The translations under genes were made by a program, and so were the position numbers. A DNA stretch of 64,000 nucleotides. Source: Shewanella avicenniae. GTDB taxonomy: Bacteria > Pseudomonadota > Gammaproteobacteria > Enterobacterales > Shewanellaceae. Under the pieces are notes generated by a model, which was not told the DNA's origin, did not search any database, and saw only the letters and a program-made list of their open reading frames with translations. Each line of letters opens with the position of its first letter. Position 1 is the stretch's first letter. Of this stretch, positions 8,848 through 19,388 are shown piece by piece. The stretch spans positions 930,001-994,000 of the forward strand of contig NZ_CP071503.1 in assembly GCF_017354945.1 (NCBI RefSeq), written 5' to 3'.

Positions 8848-10546
8848 TGTCTTGCTCCTGTTGTGGTGGAAATATCAAGGTCACTTTGGCGCCGCCAGAT
8901 TCATTGGCGCTGAATGTTACATCGCCTGCAAGCCGACTAGCACGCTCATGCATGATACTGATACCAAAATGCTGTTCTCGCTCTTTAATATGCTCCAAGC
9001 CGATGCCGTCGTCGCTGATGCATATCACAGCCATGTTATCAGCATTTTTTTCACATGACACTTTGATATGTTTTGCCTTTGCATGTTTGATCGCATTTAA
9101 GGTGGCTTCGCGAGTAAGTTGAAGAATATGAATATGTTGGTGTGCTGCCAGCAGGTGCGATGGCAGTTTAAAATCGAGGCTGATTTCCGCCTCTGTCTGT
9201 GGCCTAAGTTGATCTAACATCGCCTCCAATGCACTGCGTAAATTAGGCTCTTTTACTGTGAGGCGGAAGGTGGACAGCAGCTCACGCAGCTGTGCATAAG
9301 CGGTATTAACCCCTTCATTGATTTCGCCCAACTGCTGTTCGACTTTGTCGGTGCGGCACTGTTGTTCTAAGCCTTTATTGAGCAGGCTGATCTGAATTTT
9401 GAGGAAAGAGAGCAGTTGCCCTAATGAATCATGCAACTCGCGGGCAATGACCGCCCGTTCTTCTAGTAGTGCCAATTGTTGCCGCTCTTCTGAGGCATTA
9501 TGAATGATGATTGAGCGCGCTAACATCAAGGCAAAGTTTTGAAATAGGTGCGAGTTGAGATTCGAGTCAGAAATGATCTCTAAATAGCCTAAGCGTTGCT
9601 GTTCGAAGATCACTGGATAGCAGGTCGTTCGCGGATGCTCTGGCCAATCATCGGTGGCAGATACCACTTCCATCTCTTCATCGTCTTGTTGAATCACCAG
9701 CCGCAGATAATGGAGATGCTCGTATTCTTTGAGCTGGCGGAGTGACTTACGCAGCAGTTCAAAATTGAGTTGATCGGAGTTAAGCATGATGAGGTTATCG
9801 TACAGAAAACTCAGCTCCTTGTTGGCACGCGTAAGTGCGATGGTTTGCTCCTCGACTTGAGACTCCAGTGCGCCATACAGGGTTGCCAGCTCAGATACGG
9901 TAGAGCGCAGCGCACCCGAAAGGGCACTGAGCTCTTCATATTCCGAGGTTGGAATCGTCACATCGAAGCGGCCTTGAGCAATAATTTGTGCCGACTCCAT
10001 CATCTTTCCTAGAGGTTCAGCCACTTTACGCCGCATAAAACGCACCGCAATAAAGGCGATGACCATCATTAGGCTTAGCCCGATAACTTGAAAGATAACC
10101 AGCAGCTTGAGCTTAAAAGCCGCATGCTGCTCCATTTCAAATACGAGGGTGTTGATGGTGTCCACAAAGCCTTTAACTGAGGCCGCATAGTCTCGGGAGT
10201 TTTCAGCCTCGGCGTAAGCTTTCATGGTTTGCCATTTTTCGATGACCAATTGATATTGCTGCTGCATCGCTTTCGGTGCAGTCCAATCCGAAGCGCTTTT
10301 CAGCTCGTCGGAATAGAGAGTATTTTCGAATTCTTGAATTTTCTCTTCCAGCACTTTGCTGTCGCTGTCGGCGTAAAATAGCAGTCGATAGCTTTGCATC
10401 CTGAGTGAGCCAGAGGCGTTGATAGCGCGAGAGTCACCCAAGCTGTAGGACAAGTTGACGATAGAAAAACTTGCGAGTCCGCTCGACAGTAGGATCAGCA
10501 GCATCATCATCCCTAATATGGTTGCCGTGAGACTTCCCTTTTTCAT
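8840..10546 (-). CDS. narQ: Nitrate/nitrite sensor histidine kinase NarQ
   Basis: This 568-residue inner-membrane sensor kinase has a membrane segment at about 9-30, a periplasmic helical domain that begins with the P-box (RAINASGSLRMQSYRL) which binds nitrate/nitrite, and a second membrane segment at about 147-168. HAMP and a GAF-like signalling region follow, then the HisKA_3 dimerisation helix with the phospho-accepting His in 'ARELHDSLGQLLSFL' and a C-terminal HATPase domain ('DDGIGLE'). It is the first gene of a narQ-narP operon divergent from nrfA, so it probably controls nitrite ammonification. Confidence 0.93.
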   Translation of the reverse strand: MKKGSLTATILGMMMLLILLSSGLASFSIVNLSYSLGDSRAINASGSLRMQSYRLLFYADSDSKVLEEKIQEFENTLYSDELKSASDWTAPKAMQQQYQLVIEKWQTMKAYAEAENSRDYAASVKGFVDTINTLVFEMEQHAAFKLKLLVIFQVIGLSLMMVIAFIAVRFMRRKVAEPLGKMMESAQIIAQGRFDVTIPTSEYEELSALSGALRSTVSELATLYGALESQVEEQTIALTRANKELSFLYDNLIMLNSDQLNFELLRKSLRQLKEYEHLHYLRLVIQQDDEEMEVVSATDDWPEHPRTTCYPVIFEQQRLGYLEIISDSNLNSHLFQNFALMLARSIIIHNASEERQQLALLEERAVIARELHDSLGQLLSFLKIQISLLNKGLEQQCRTDKVEQQLGEINEGVNTAYAQLRELLSTFRLTVKEPNLRSALEAMLDQLRPQTEAEISLDFKLPSHLLAAHQHIHILQLTREATLNAIKHAKAKHIKVSCEKNADNMAVICISDDGIGLEHIKEREQHFGISIMHERASRLAGDVTFSANESGGAKVTLIFPPQQEQDNG

Positions 10547-10844
10547 TATTAGCGCCTTTTTAAATTAATTAGGTGTATCTAATTGAGAAATAAATATTTA
10601 CACAATAGCATGAATTAATTGTCGCGTTGTTCAAGGTGGTTAACCTTAGTTTCATTAGTGGTATTTAAAGTTACATAACATTTGCGCAAAGTTGTGAACT
10701 AGGTCTCGCGCATAGTTTGATCTGACGCAAGTTTACTCAGGGATATTACCTAAGAGGTATATATCGACCAGGTGTAAAGGACTACTTTTCATACCGAAAG
10801 TCGTGCTAACGCCACGCAATAATGAAAAATAACACGGAGATGAG
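10547..10844. promoter_or_regulatory. Divergent narQ / nrfA control region with CRP- and FNR-like sites
   Basis: This 298-base AT-rich region separates narQ (left) and nrfA (right). A CRP-like site, TGTGA-N6-TCTCG, lies at 10693-10708 and an FNR-like half-palindrome, TTGAT-N4-CGCAA, at 10717-10730. Near 10747-10760 TACCTAAGAGGTA contains two overlapping NarL/NarP-type heptamers but not the standard 7-2-7 spacing. Control of nrfA by CRP and NarP is known in Shewanella; the exact sites are my reading and untested. The ACGGAG just before 10845 is the nrfA ribosome binding site. Confidence 0.5.
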
Positions 10845-12245
10845 ATGGTGAAAAACTTCAGCAGAAAATCTATCACTGCAAGCATGCTGATGGCCGCCAC
10901 CGTTATGGCTGCTGGTGCATTTGCGAGTGACAAAACTGAGCCTCGCAGCGAAGTTTACAAAGACAAATTCAAAGCGCAGTTTGCCTCATGGCATGCCACT
11001 GATGAAAGCAAAGACAACACGGATCTGTTAGCTGCTGACCCTAACTTAGTAGTGTTATGGGCAGGCTATGGCTTTGCGAAAGATTACAATGCACCTCGTG
11101 GCCATATGTATGCACTGGGTGATGTACGCGCTACTTTGCGTACCGGTGCACCACGTGCTGAAGGTGACGGTCCAATGCCAATGGCGTGTTGGAGCTGTAA
11201 AAGCCCTGACGTACCACGCGTGATTGAAGAGCAAGGTGAAGACGGTTACTTCACCGGCAAGTGGTACAAAGGCGGTAAAGAGATCTCTAACACCATCGGC
11301 TGTTCAGACTGTCACGAAAAAGGCAGCTCTAAGCTGCGTTTGAGTCGTCCATTTGCTGAGCGTGCGTTTGAAACGATTGACCAACCGTTTGATAAAGCGT
11401 CACGCAACCAAAAGCAATCTATGGTGTGTTCACAATGTCACGTTGAATACTACTTCGAAAAAGTTGAAGGTCGTAAAGGCTTCGTGAAGTTCCCATGGGA
11501 CAACGGCACCTCAGTTGAAGCGATGGAAACCTACTACGACAGCATCAACTTTGCTGACTGGACTCATAAGATTTCTAAAACACCAATGCTGAAAGCGCAA
11601 CACCCAGGTTATGAAACTTGGTCAAGCGGTGTTCACGGTGCTAACAACGTGTCTTGTGTTGATTGCCACATGCCAAAAGTGACCAACGACCAAGGCCGTA
11701 AATACACTGATCATAAAGTGGGTAACCCATTTGATCGCTTTGAAGATACCTGCGCGCGTTGCCACACTCAATCCAAAGAGTTCATGGTTGGCCAATACGA
11801 AAAAGGCAAAGCAAAAGTTAAAGAGTTGAAAGCAACTGCAGAAGAGCAATTGGTTCGCGCTCACTTTGAAGCGGGTGCTGCATGGGAAGCTGGTGCAACT
11901 GAAGCGGAAATGCAACCGATTCTGACCGATATCCGTCACGCTCAATGGCGCTGGGATTACTCGATTGCTTCACACGGCGTATATGCACACAACCCAACTG
12001 AAGCCTTGCGTATTTTGGGTACTGCTGTAGACAAAGCGGCTAACGCTCGTATCCAACTGGCTCAGCTGTTGGCTAAAAAAGGTGTTGCACAGCCTATCGC
12101 AATCCCAGATATCTCCACCAAAGCAAAAGCACAAGCTGTGGTTGGACTGGACATGGAAAAACTGAATGCTGAGAAAGAAGCATTCAAGAAAGAAGTGTTA
12201 CCAGAGTGGGATGCTGCTGCGAAAAAACGTGAAGCAACTTACTAA
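10845..12245 (+). CDS. nrfA: Ammonia-forming cytochrome c nitrite reductase NrfA
   Basis: This is a 466-residue periplasmic pentahaem enzyme that reduces nitrite to ammonium with six electrons. A Sec signal peptide (about 1-27, cleaved after AGAFA) is followed by the family-defining haem-1 motif CWSCK near residue 115, where lysine replaces histidine as the active-site ligand. Four CxxCH motifs follow (CSDCH, CSQCH, CVDCH, CARCH). Length and motif order are those of NrfA. No nrfBCD or haem-lyase gene is adjacent, as in Shewanella, where quinol electrons come through CymA. A strong terminator follows immediately. Confidence 0.97.
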   Translation: MVKNFSRKSITASMLMAATVMAAGAFASDKTEPRSEVYKDKFKAQFASWHATDESKDNTDLLAADPNLVVLWAGYGFAKDYNAPRGHMYALGDVRATLRTGAPRAEGDGPMPMACWSCKSPDVPRVIEEQGEDGYFTGKWYKGGKEISNTIGCSDCHEKGSSKLRLSRPFAERAFETIDQPFDKASRNQKQSMVCSQCHVEYYFEKVEGRKGFVKFPWDNGTSVEAMETYYDSINFADWTHKISKTPMLKAQHPGYETWSSGVHGANNVSCVDCHMPKVTNDQGRKYTDHKVGNPFDRFEDTCARCHTQSKEFMVGQYEKGKAKVKELKATAEEQLVRAHFEAGAAWEAGATEAEMQPILTDIRHAQWRWDYSIASHGVYAHNPTEALRILGTAVDKAANARIQLAQLLAKKGVAQPIAIPDISTKAKAQAVVGLDMEKLNAEKEAFKKEVLPEWDAAAKKREATY

Positions 12246-12268
12246 TACTGATTAACTCCTCCTTATGC

Positions 12269-12296
12269 AAAGGCCTTCGAATTCGAAGGCCTTTTT
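12269..12296 (+). terminator. nrfA terminator
   Basis: A near-perfect palindrome, AAAGGCCTTCG paired with CGAAGGCCTTT around AATT, runs into a T tract 23 bases after the nrfA stop codon. Confidence 0.92.
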
Positions 12297-12744
12297 GTAT
12301 TCGCTTGGCGGCACGTGTGCCTCATTCATTTACTCATTGAGCAATAGCTCGGAATTGCCACTGACTCATCTTACTGGGCAGGAAAAGGATAAGACCTGAA
12401 TCCTCGCGACCGAGTTAACTCGTGCTCAGTGGATCGTTAGCTTCCCATTCGCGGCAGTTGCAAACCCAGTGTTGATACGACGAATAGTTGCTGCATGGCA
12501 TGGTGGCTTAGGCAGGCTGGCGGAGACGAGTCTCGTTCATTGGGGCAATACTGGCAAACGATATCCACCTGCAGTTGATGCCCCTAGCGCATGAGTAGCA
12601 AAGCCTAGTTTCAGTGCCGCCTGTGCATCAGCGCCCAATGTAGCCAGCAAAAGCACCAACCTCAAGTGAGTACTTGCAAGCAGCGTCAGTACACCTAGGT
12701 CAGAAAATCTAGGCCGGCAAATGTAGGCCGTTATCGGCGTCACC
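12297..12744. other. Gene-free stretch between nrfA and the RND operon
   Basis: About 450 bases with no supported gene. An open frame on the minus strand (12537-12854) overlaps the efflux-pump 3' end and its terminator and has low-complexity composition, so I do not accept it. No RNA gene or repeat is recognised. Confidence 0.6.
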
Positions 12745-12780
12745 AAAGAAAACGCCCCGACCTTAATAGCCCGGGGCGCT
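12745..12780 (-). terminator. Terminator of the RND efflux operon
   Basis: On the minus strand CGCCCCG (12778-12772) pairs with CGGGGCG (12759-12753) and is followed by TTTTCTTT. Confidence 0.85.
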
Positions 12781-12811
12781 TTGGTATAAATCGCGTCAGC
12801 GTTTATTGCTG

Positions 12812-15800
12812 CTATTGCTGCGGCAACCACCACCAACGATATAAGCGTGACCAAATGTAGCCGATGAAGCCAAATATAATGCCAAACAGCTTTTTGACAT
12901 CTTCTAGGATCAGATAGGCCAGCGGCACCATAATCAGTGTCACTATAGTGGAGAACAGAATACCGAACGCCAATGATACTGCCATTGGGATCATGATCTG
13001 CGCTTGCAGGCTCTTTTCTGCCATGATCGGCACCAAGCCCACGAAGGTGGTCAGAGAGGTGAGGATGATGGCGCGGAACCGTTCACAACCTGAGTTAATG
13101 GCCGCTTCACGAATCGAATAGCCTTCTTCCCGCGCACGGTTAACGAAGTCCACCAGAATTAACGAGTCGTTTACCACCACCCCAGCCAGCGCCACAATGC
13201 CGCATAAGCTGAGAATGCTCATCGATAAGCCAAGGAACAAATGACCAAACAGCGCACCGATCATCCCAAATGGAATCACCGACATGATAATCAAGGGCTG
13301 GCTATATGAACGCAAAGGAACCGCCATCAGTGCGTAGATACAGAAAACGGCAAACACAAAGCCTTTGACCAAACCAATCAAAGCATCTTGTTCATCCTGA
13401 CTGGTACCATCGAGAGTGGTTGATATCTGCGGGTACTTTTTCGCCAGTTCAGGCAAAAAGTTCTCGGTGATATCTTTGACCACTTTTGAGGGTTCGACTT
13501 TGTCCTTGTTGGCGTTGGCACTGATGGTAATTGCGCGGCGGCCATCAACACGGATGATAGAAGAATACGACTCACCAAGCTGCACATTGGCCACGCTGCT
13601 AAATGGCACTTGGGCACCACTGGCAGTACGGATCATCATATTTTCTAAATAACCTAAGCTGGTACGCTGCTCTTGTGGGTAGCGCACCATCACTTTGATC
13701 TCTTCTTTGTTACGCAGCAGACGTTGCGCTTCAAAACCGTAGAAGCCATAACGCACTTGGCGAGCGAGATCCGACAGGGTTAAACCGAGCGCTTCCGCTT
13801 CGGGTTTGATGCTCAACCGGATCTCATGGCTCCCTGACGAAAAGTTATCGGCCACGTCATAGATGCCATCAAAGGTTTCCAGTTTGTGTTTCAGTTCATC
13901 AGAAGCTGCAGACAGCTGCTCAAGGTTAGCGGATACCAAGCGGAAAGACACATCGCCACCTTGACCATTGGTGCTGGCGTTGAAGTTCAGGTTTTTCACC
14001 GCGACCAATTCAGGCAGTTGTTTGCGCCATGCTTCAACAATACCATTGCCATCCACGTCACGTTCTTCTGACTTGGTCAGCTCTGCAAAGATAAAGGCTG
14101 AGGTACGGCCATTCATATTCACAAAACTATGGTTCACTACGGGATAACCTAGTTCAGTTTCCATTTTGGCGTTCATCGAATACAGCGCATCTTCAATCTG
14201 CATCACCACTTTTTGAGTGTTGATTTCAGAGGAGCCTTCATCCATTTCAAGGTTCACTTGGATAAAGTCAGACGGAATATCCGGGAAAAATACCCAACGC
14301 ACTTTGCCGGTAGACACCATCGCAATCGAGATAAACAGAATGCAGGTGAACAGGATCATCACAGTGTAGCGATTCGGAATCAGACGCTCCATAAAACCAC
14401 GGTATTTCACATCAATAAAATGCTGTACTAGGTTATTGAAACGGCGACGGTTGCGCGCGGCAAAGCTGTTGCTGGTCTTACTAGGTTTCATATGCGCCAA
14501 GTGCGCAGGTAGGATCAATTTAGATTCAACCAGCGAGAAGCCCAAACACAGTACCACGATCAAGCCGATGGAAATCCAGATGATCCCCATTGGCCCCGGT
14601 ACCATCAGCATCGGAATAAATGCCGCGATGGTGGTCAGTACCCCAAAGGTGGCGGGCATGGCGACCTTTTTGGCGCCACGAATCACGTTCTCGACCGAAT
14701 GGCCGTATTTTTCCGTTTCGGTATGGGCACTCTCGCCAATCACAATGGCGTCGTCCACGAGGATCCCGAGTACCAAAATAAAGGCAAATAGCGTCAGCAT
14801 GTTGATCGACAGACCAAACATCTCCAACGGCATCAACGCCAATGCTCCGAGGAAACACACCGGCAGACCGAGCATGACCCAGAACGCCAATTTTAAATCA
14901 AGGAAGATTGCCAGAATCACAAACACCAACAAGGCACCGTAGAGCATGTTGGATAACATCATGCTGAGGCGACCTTTGAGGTAGTGGGTTAAATCACCCC
15001 AATAATCGAGTTGCGCCCCCGTCGGCAAGGTGGCTTTGCGTTTGGCAACAAAGGCCTTTACTTGGTCGGCAATCGCAATCGCATCTTGGTCATCAATACT
15101 GGTGACTTCGATAATGGCGGCGGGTTTGCCGTCAAAGCGGGTGTAATCCAAGCGTTCTTCAAAACCGTCATCAATATGCGCTACATCGGTTAGCATCACG
15201 CGGCTGCCATCGGCTCGGGTACTGACCACGATTTGGGCAAAATCGTCATAGGTATAGGCTTGCGCCTTGGTACGCAGCAGAATATTACCGTCTTGAGCAC
15301 GAATAGAACCGCCCGGTAGGTCAAGCGAATAGCTTTGAACCGCGCTGGCCACTTGGGAGAAGGTTAAGCCGTACTCACGCAGTTTATCTTCAGATAGCTC
15401 AATACTGATTTCATAATTGAGCACGCCGGTCACACTGGCACGAGTTACCGCCGGTAAATCGGTCAGTTCATCGCGGATCTGCTTTGCCAACTCTTTCATG
15501 TCATGGCTATCAATATCGCCATAGACCGACACCCAAATCACATTGTTTTCAGGGCGAATGCGGTGAATATCAGGGCGTTCAATGTTGGCCGGAAATGTTG
15601 AGATGGAGTCGATACGCATTTTGGCTTCATCGAGTACATCTTGTGGCTCATAACCATCGGCGACTTCAATCTGTACTGAGCCAACGCCGTCGCTGGCAGT
15701 TGAGGTGATTTTTTTAATCCCCACCACATCCCGCAACGCTTCTTCAATCTTGATGTTAATCCCTTCTTCAATCTCTTGCGGTGCGGCGCCAGGGTAGGCC

Positions 15801-15970
15801 ACCGTAATACTCAAAAAGTTGAGTTCAAAGGAGGGAAAGACTTCTTTGTTGATGGTAAACGCGGAAAATAGCCCGCCAATCACCAACAGAATCATCAGCA
15901 GGTTCGCGGCAACACTGTTGCGCGCAAACCAGGCAATGATACCGGTTTCTTGTTGTTCGGCTTCCATCAC
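12812..15970 (-). CDS. RND-family efflux permease (AcrB/HAE1-like)
   Basis: This 1052-residue inner-membrane proton-driven efflux pump subunit has the RND plan: TM1 (about 15-35), a large periplasmic loop, a block of helices (about 330-550), a second periplasmic loop and a final helix block (about 860-1035). The proton-relay Asp pair is seen in 'GILVDDAIVIGES' (TM4), and the TM10-11 region reads 'VVNDSLILVDFVNRAREEG'. Its start overlaps the adaptor gene by 4 bases, so the two form an operon. No outer-membrane channel gene is linked, so a TolC homologue elsewhere is presumably shared. Substrate unknown. Confidence 0.93.
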   Translation of the reverse strand: MMEAEQQETGIIAWFARNSVAANLLMILLVIGGLFSAFTINKEVFPSFELNFLSITVAYPGAAPQEIEEGINIKIEEALRDVVGIKKITSTASDGVGSVQIEVADGYEPQDVLDEAKMRIDSISTFPANIERPDIHRIRPENNVIWVSVYGDIDSHDMKELAKQIRDELTDLPAVTRASVTGVLNYEISIELSEDKLREYGLTFSQVASAVQSYSLDLPGGSIRAQDGNILLRTKAQAYTYDDFAQIVVSTRADGSRVMLTDVAHIDDGFEERLDYTRFDGKPAAIIEVTSIDDQDAIAIADQVKAFVAKRKATLPTGAQLDYWGDLTHYLKGRLSMMLSNMLYGALLVFVILAIFLDLKLAFWVMLGLPVCFLGALALMPLEMFGLSINMLTLFAFILVLGILVDDAIVIGESAHTETEKYGHSVENVIRGAKKVAMPATFGVLTTIAAFIPMLMVPGPMGIIWISIGLIVVLCLGFSLVESKLILPAHLAHMKPSKTSNSFAARNRRRFNNLVQHFIDVKYRGFMERLIPNRYTVMILFTCILFISIAMVSTGKVRWVFFPDIPSDFIQVNLEMDEGSSEINTQKVVMQIEDALYSMNAKMETELGYPVVNHSFVNMNGRTSAFIFAELTKSEERDVDGNGIVEAWRKQLPELVAVKNLNFNASTNGQGGDVSFRLVSANLEQLSAASDELKHKLETFDGIYDVADNFSSGSHEIRLSIKPEAEALGLTLSDLARQVRYGFYGFEAQRLLRNKEEIKVMVRYPQEQRTSLGYLENMMIRTASGAQVPFSSVANVQLGESYSSIIRVDGRRAITISANANKDKVEPSKVVKDITENFLPELAKKYPQISTTLDGTSQDEQDALIGLVKGFVFAVFCIYALMAVPLRSYSQPLIIMSVIPFGMIGALFGHLFLGLSMSILSLCGIVALAGVVVNDSLILVDFVNRAREEGYSIREAAINSGCERFRAIILTSLTTFVGLVPIMAEKSLQAQIMIPMAVSLAFGILFSTIVTLIMVPLAYLILEDVKKLFGIIFGFIGYIWSRLYRWWWLPQQ

Positions 15971-17175
15971 TCGTTCCCTGCTTTGGCTAACTGATGGGCG
16001 GCTTCGGCATCGTCTGCTTTGCTTGAAGGCGCAACATCGCCGGCAACTTTCACTTTTAGGCCAGATTCCATATTGACCAATGCAGTTTCGGCTACGCGAT
16101 CACCATGATTGAGGCTGTCTTGCAGGTATACGTTTTCTAAATCGGTACGTACCACTTTGACTGAGCGCATCTCGATGCGGTTTTCATCATTCACTACCGC
16201 AACTTTGTTATTACGCACCATGTAACGCGGCAGTTTGACCACGTTTGACAGGGTACGGCCACGGATTTCCGCATCCACAAAGCTACCGAATTTCAGCGCT
16301 AATTGACCCGTTTGGGCGATGGTATGGCGCAGGTAAGGATCTTGCACTTCGGCTACCAGATAAACCATGCGGTTATCGGGATCGACCACACCTTCACTGC
16401 GAACCACATGTGCTTGCCAGCTCACGTTTTTTCCAGCCAGTTGAGTGGTCAAGGTCACTTCAGTGTAAGGGTTATCAACCGATTCCAAATAAGCCAACTC
16501 TTTGTTGGCCAATGGCAGACGCACTTCTGCAACGTTGGTATCTAACAATTCACCGAGATTGGTACCCACGGTGACGTATTGGCCTAAGTTAACTGCGCGG
16601 GCGCTGACAATCGCATCGTACGGGGCACGAATGACGGTGCGTTCCAAATTGCGCTTAGCGCGATCTAACTCGGCTTCGGCATATTTAACATTGGCTTGTT
16701 GTTGTTTCAATTGTGGTTTGCGCAAGCCCAGCTCTGGCGGAACCCCTGAAAATCCCTTGAAATCAACTTTAGCCACTTCACCGCGCGCACGTTCTTCCTC
16801 TAACGCGGCTTGGGCTTGGGCTAAATTGGCTTCGGCTTGTTTCAACGCGGCTTGATAGTCGTAGGGCTCAATGACGGCCAGCTCATCACCTTGCTTCACC
16901 ATGCCACCGGCCACAAATTGCGGCGCGATTTTTTCAATTCGACCCTGAACTTCACTCACCAACTGGGTGCGATATTTCGGGTTCACCGTGCCATACGATG
17001 CGATTGAAAGCGTGACAGTTTGTGGATCAGCGGCCACCACATTCACCACCGGCAGCGTTTCTTCTTCTGGTTTTTTCTCAGGTGGTTTCTGCGTGGCAAA
17101 AAGCGCCGCAATGACCGCGACGGTCAAAATTACAATTACGATTGGGGGTAAAACCCGTCTTAAAAAAAGATACAT
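15967..17175 (-). CDS. RND efflux periplasmic adaptor (membrane fusion protein)
   Basis: This is a 402-residue adaptor that links the RND pump to an outer-membrane channel. An N-terminal membrane anchor (about 8-27) is followed by the half-lipoyl motif ('RIEKIAPQFVAGGMVKQGDELAVI'), a coiled-coil hairpin rich in Ala, Gln and Glu (about 100-165), the second lipoyl half ('RTVIRAPYDAIVSARAVNLGQYV') and beta-barrel domains. It is the first gene of the operon and overlaps the permease start by 4 bases (ATGA). Confidence 0.92.
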   Translation of the reverse strand: MYLFLRRVLPPIVIVILTVAVIAALFATQKPPEKKPEEETLPVVNVVAADPQTVTLSIASYGTVNPKYRTQLVSEVQGRIEKIAPQFVAGGMVKQGDELAVIEPYDYQAALKQAEANLAQAQAALEEERARGEVAKVDFKGFSGVPPELGLRKPQLKQQQANVKYAEAELDRAKRNLERTVIRAPYDAIVSARAVNLGQYVTVGTNLGELLDTNVAEVRLPLANKELAYLESVDNPYTEVTLTTQLAGKNVSWQAHVVRSEGVVDPDNRMVYLVAEVQDPYLRHTIAQTGQLALKFGSFVDAEIRGRTLSNVVKLPRYMVRNNKVAVVNDENRIEMRSVKVVRTDLENVYLQDSLNHGDRVAETALVNMESGLKVKVAGDVAPSSKADDAEAAHQLAKAGNE

Positions 17176-17313
17176 AGCGGTGTTCTTTCCATGTTGCAGA
17201 GCTACGGAGTGCTGTCCGTTAACTTACCAGATGCGCACAGTACGATAAATTGCTTTTTGTAAAATAAATGTGTCAAAAACTACTTGAATTGCAAGCAAAG
17301 CTTTCTGGATAGC

Positions 17314-17342
17314 AAAAAGGACAGCATGGCTGTCCTTTTTTT
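17314..17342. terminator. Bidirectional terminator beside srmB
   Basis: AAAAAGGACAG pairs with CTGTCCTTTTT around CATGG; T runs on both strands. It serves srmB on the minus strand. Confidence 0.85.
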
Positions 17343-17362
17343 CACTAGGTGACTTATTTTGC

Positions 17363-18583
17363 TTATTTTTTTGCCTTCTTGCTGACTTTAGCTTTTTTGT
17401 CTCTAGCACTGACTTTTTTCTTCACCGGCGGTTTAGCTTCTTTGTGTTTTGGGCGTAGAGCTTCAATCACTCGGCGCTTTAATTTTTGCTCAGTGTAACG
17501 TTCAATTTTGCCTACAACGCCAATGTCGTGCGCTTCAACCAATGAGATTGCGGTGCCTTTTTTACCCGCACGACCGGTACGACCAATGCGGTGTACGTAG
17601 ATATCAGCAGTGCGCGGCATATCAAAGTTGATCACGTGGCTGATGTCGTCAACGTCGATACCGCGTGCGGCCACGTCAGTTGCCAACAACACTTTCACTT
17701 CACCTTTGGTAAAACGGCCAAGGGCTTGAAAGCGTTTCTTTTGCTCCATATCGCCGCGCATAAATGCCGCCGGAATCCCAGCTTGTTGCAGCATGCCTTC
17801 AAGGCTGGCCACGGTTTCACGGGTTTTGGCAAACACCATAGCGCGAGTCACTTCTTCGCTGCGCAGAATATGGCATAGCAGTGCGAATTTGTGCGCTTTG
17901 TCGTCAGCCAGATGGATCCATTGATGGATTTTGTTCTTCTCGCTGCGCGGTGGTTCAGTGGCAACAACGACAGGATCGTTCAGCAGCTTCTCGGCAAAAA
18001 TCTGAACGCCGGTGCCTTCTAAGGTCGCAGAGAACAGCATTTTTTGCTTACATTCTTGTGCTTCTACTGCCAAGGTTTGCACCACTTTGGCAAAGCCCAT
18101 GTCCAGCATGCGGTCAGCTTCATCGATCACCAATATTTCAACATTGGTGGCTTTGAAGTTGCCTTTATCGAGGTATTCCAGCAAACGGCCAGGGGTGGCC
18201 ACCAACAGGTCGATATTGCCTGCAAGCATCTCTTGCTGCGGCGCATAAGGAACACCACCGGTGATGATGCCGATGTTTAAATCGAGATCTGACGCCAGAT
18301 GGCTGGCATATCGATGCACTTGGCTAGCCAGTTCACGGGTTGGGGTAAGAATCAACACGCGTGGTTGGCCAGGGCGGCGACGCGGAAAGTCGATGAGGTG
18401 CTGCAGCGCTGGCAGCAAAAAGGTGGCAGTCTTACCTGTACCCGTCGGCGCGTGCGCAAGAATATCCCGTTGCTCCATGGCGAACGGAATCGCTTGTTGT
18501 TGAATACTGGTAGGCGCCTGATGGTTCATCGCCTTTAATGAATCCAGCAACGCCGGATCTAAATCAAACTCTTCGAATTGCAT
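17363..18583 (-). CDS. srmB: ATP-dependent RNA helicase SrmB
   Basis: This 406-residue DEAD-box helicase shows all core motifs: Q motif (PTSIQQQAIPFAM), motif I (APTGTGKT), Ia (PTRELA), II (DEAD), III (SAT), V (DVAARGIDV) and VI (HRIGRTGRAG). The C-terminal tail is lysine-rich, as expected for an RNA anchor. The nearby 'PALQHLIDFPRR' and position next to trmN6 (the yfiC-srmB pair of enterics, although there divergent) support SrmB, which assists early 50S ribosome assembly. Both genes here are leftward, trmN6 lying upstream. Confidence 0.9.
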   Translation of the reverse strand: MQFEEFDLDPALLDSLKAMNHQAPTSIQQQAIPFAMEQRDILAHAPTGTGKTATFLLPALQHLIDFPRRRPGQPRVLILTPTRELASQVHRYASHLASDLDLNIGIITGGVPYAPQQEMLAGNIDLLVATPGRLLEYLDKGNFKATNVEILVIDEADRMLDMGFAKVVQTLAVEAQECKQKMLFSATLEGTGVQIFAEKLLNDPVVVATEPPRSEKNKIHQWIHLADDKAHKFALLCHILRSEEVTRAMVFAKTRETVASLEGMLQQAGIPAAFMRGDMEQKKRFQALGRFTKGEVKVLLATDVAARGIDVDDISHVINFDMPRTADIYVHRIGRTGRAGKKGTAISLVEAHDIGVVGKIERYTEQKLKRRVIEALRPKHKEAKPPVKKKVSARDKKAKVSKKAKK

Positions 18584-18665
18584 GCAAATACTCTCGTATT
18601 GAATTGCGCGGCAGTATACCTGTTCGCGCCCCGCGGTAACAGCGTTTCGCGGGGTAAATTCCGCT

Positions 18666-19388
18666 TTAAAGCTTCAGGTAGAAATCTTGGGTCAAGCGGC
18701 GCATGGTGTCTGTGTACTGCCCATGTTGCACTAAGATGGCAAAGTCTTCCGCGATACAGTCGGCGGGGGCGGCTTGTTGGCTAAACAACAGCAACTGACG
18801 GTTGGGCGCTTTGCCCATCACACTGCTCACCGCCACCGCTAATTGTAGTGGTAGATCGACGGCTTTGGCGGCCGCTATCAGACTATGAGCTTCAACGGTT
18901 GGTAACACTAAACAGGCTATACCATCCGTGCTCAGTAACTGCGCGCAGCTTTGCATCAACTCTGTAAATGACAAGGTTAGCGCGTGGCGCGCCGTTGCGC
19001 GGTTGTTACTGGCGGCAGTGGGGCCATTCAAAAAATAGGGCGGATTACACAAAATCACATCATAGCCCGCAGTATTCGTAGCCAGAGTGGCTTCAGTAAA
19101 CTGCTGAATACTTTGCTGATGCACCCGAATTTGAGCAGCCCATGGCGAGTTGGCAACATTGCTAACACAGGTATTGGCGGCGGTTTCATCCAGCTCCACA
19201 GCATCGATGATGGCCAGCGAATTGCGCTGCGCCGCCATTAAACTCAGTAAGCCGCTGCCAGCGCCAATATCTAACACCCGTTTGGCGTGGTTGATGGGCG
19301 CCCAACTGCCCAACAGTACGCTGTCAGTGCTAACGGGCATGCCACAACCAAAATCGTCCACATGGAACTGTTTAAAGGTAAACCCCAT
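18666..19388 (-). CDS. trmN6: tRNA1(Val) (adenine(37)-N6)-methyltransferase TrmN6
   Basis: This 240-residue SAM-dependent methyltransferase has motif I (DIGAGSGLLSLMAAQR, about residues 40-55) and the catalytic NPPY ('ILCNPPYFLNG', about 113-123) typical of N6-adenine modification. The N-terminal 'FTFKQFHVDD..CGMPVSTDSVLLG' is the YfiC/TrmN6 signature. It methylates A37 of tRNA1-Val. It lies 82 bases upstream of srmB in the same direction. Confidence 0.9.
   Translation of the reverse strand: MGFTFKQFHVDDFGCGMPVSTDSVLLGSWAPINHAKRVLDIGAGSGLLSLMAAQRNSLAIIDAVELDETAANTCVSNVANSPWAAQIRVHQQSIQQFTEATLATNTAGYDVILCNPPYFLNGPTAASNNRATARHALTLSFTELMQSCAQLLSTDGIACLVLPTVEAHSLIAAAKAVDLPLQLAVAVSSVMGKAPNRQLLLFSQQAAPADCIAEDFAILVQHGQYTDTMRRLTQDFYLKL

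Noticed and set aside
10747..10760. Standard NarP 7-2-7 operator before nrfA
   Set aside because: TACCTAAGAGGTA has the heptamer letters but wrong spacing; left as a weak note only.
12537..12854. Minus-strand open frame in the nrfA-RND gap
   Set aside because: Overlaps the pump 3' end and spans its terminator; repetitive Ala/Val composition without a domain.
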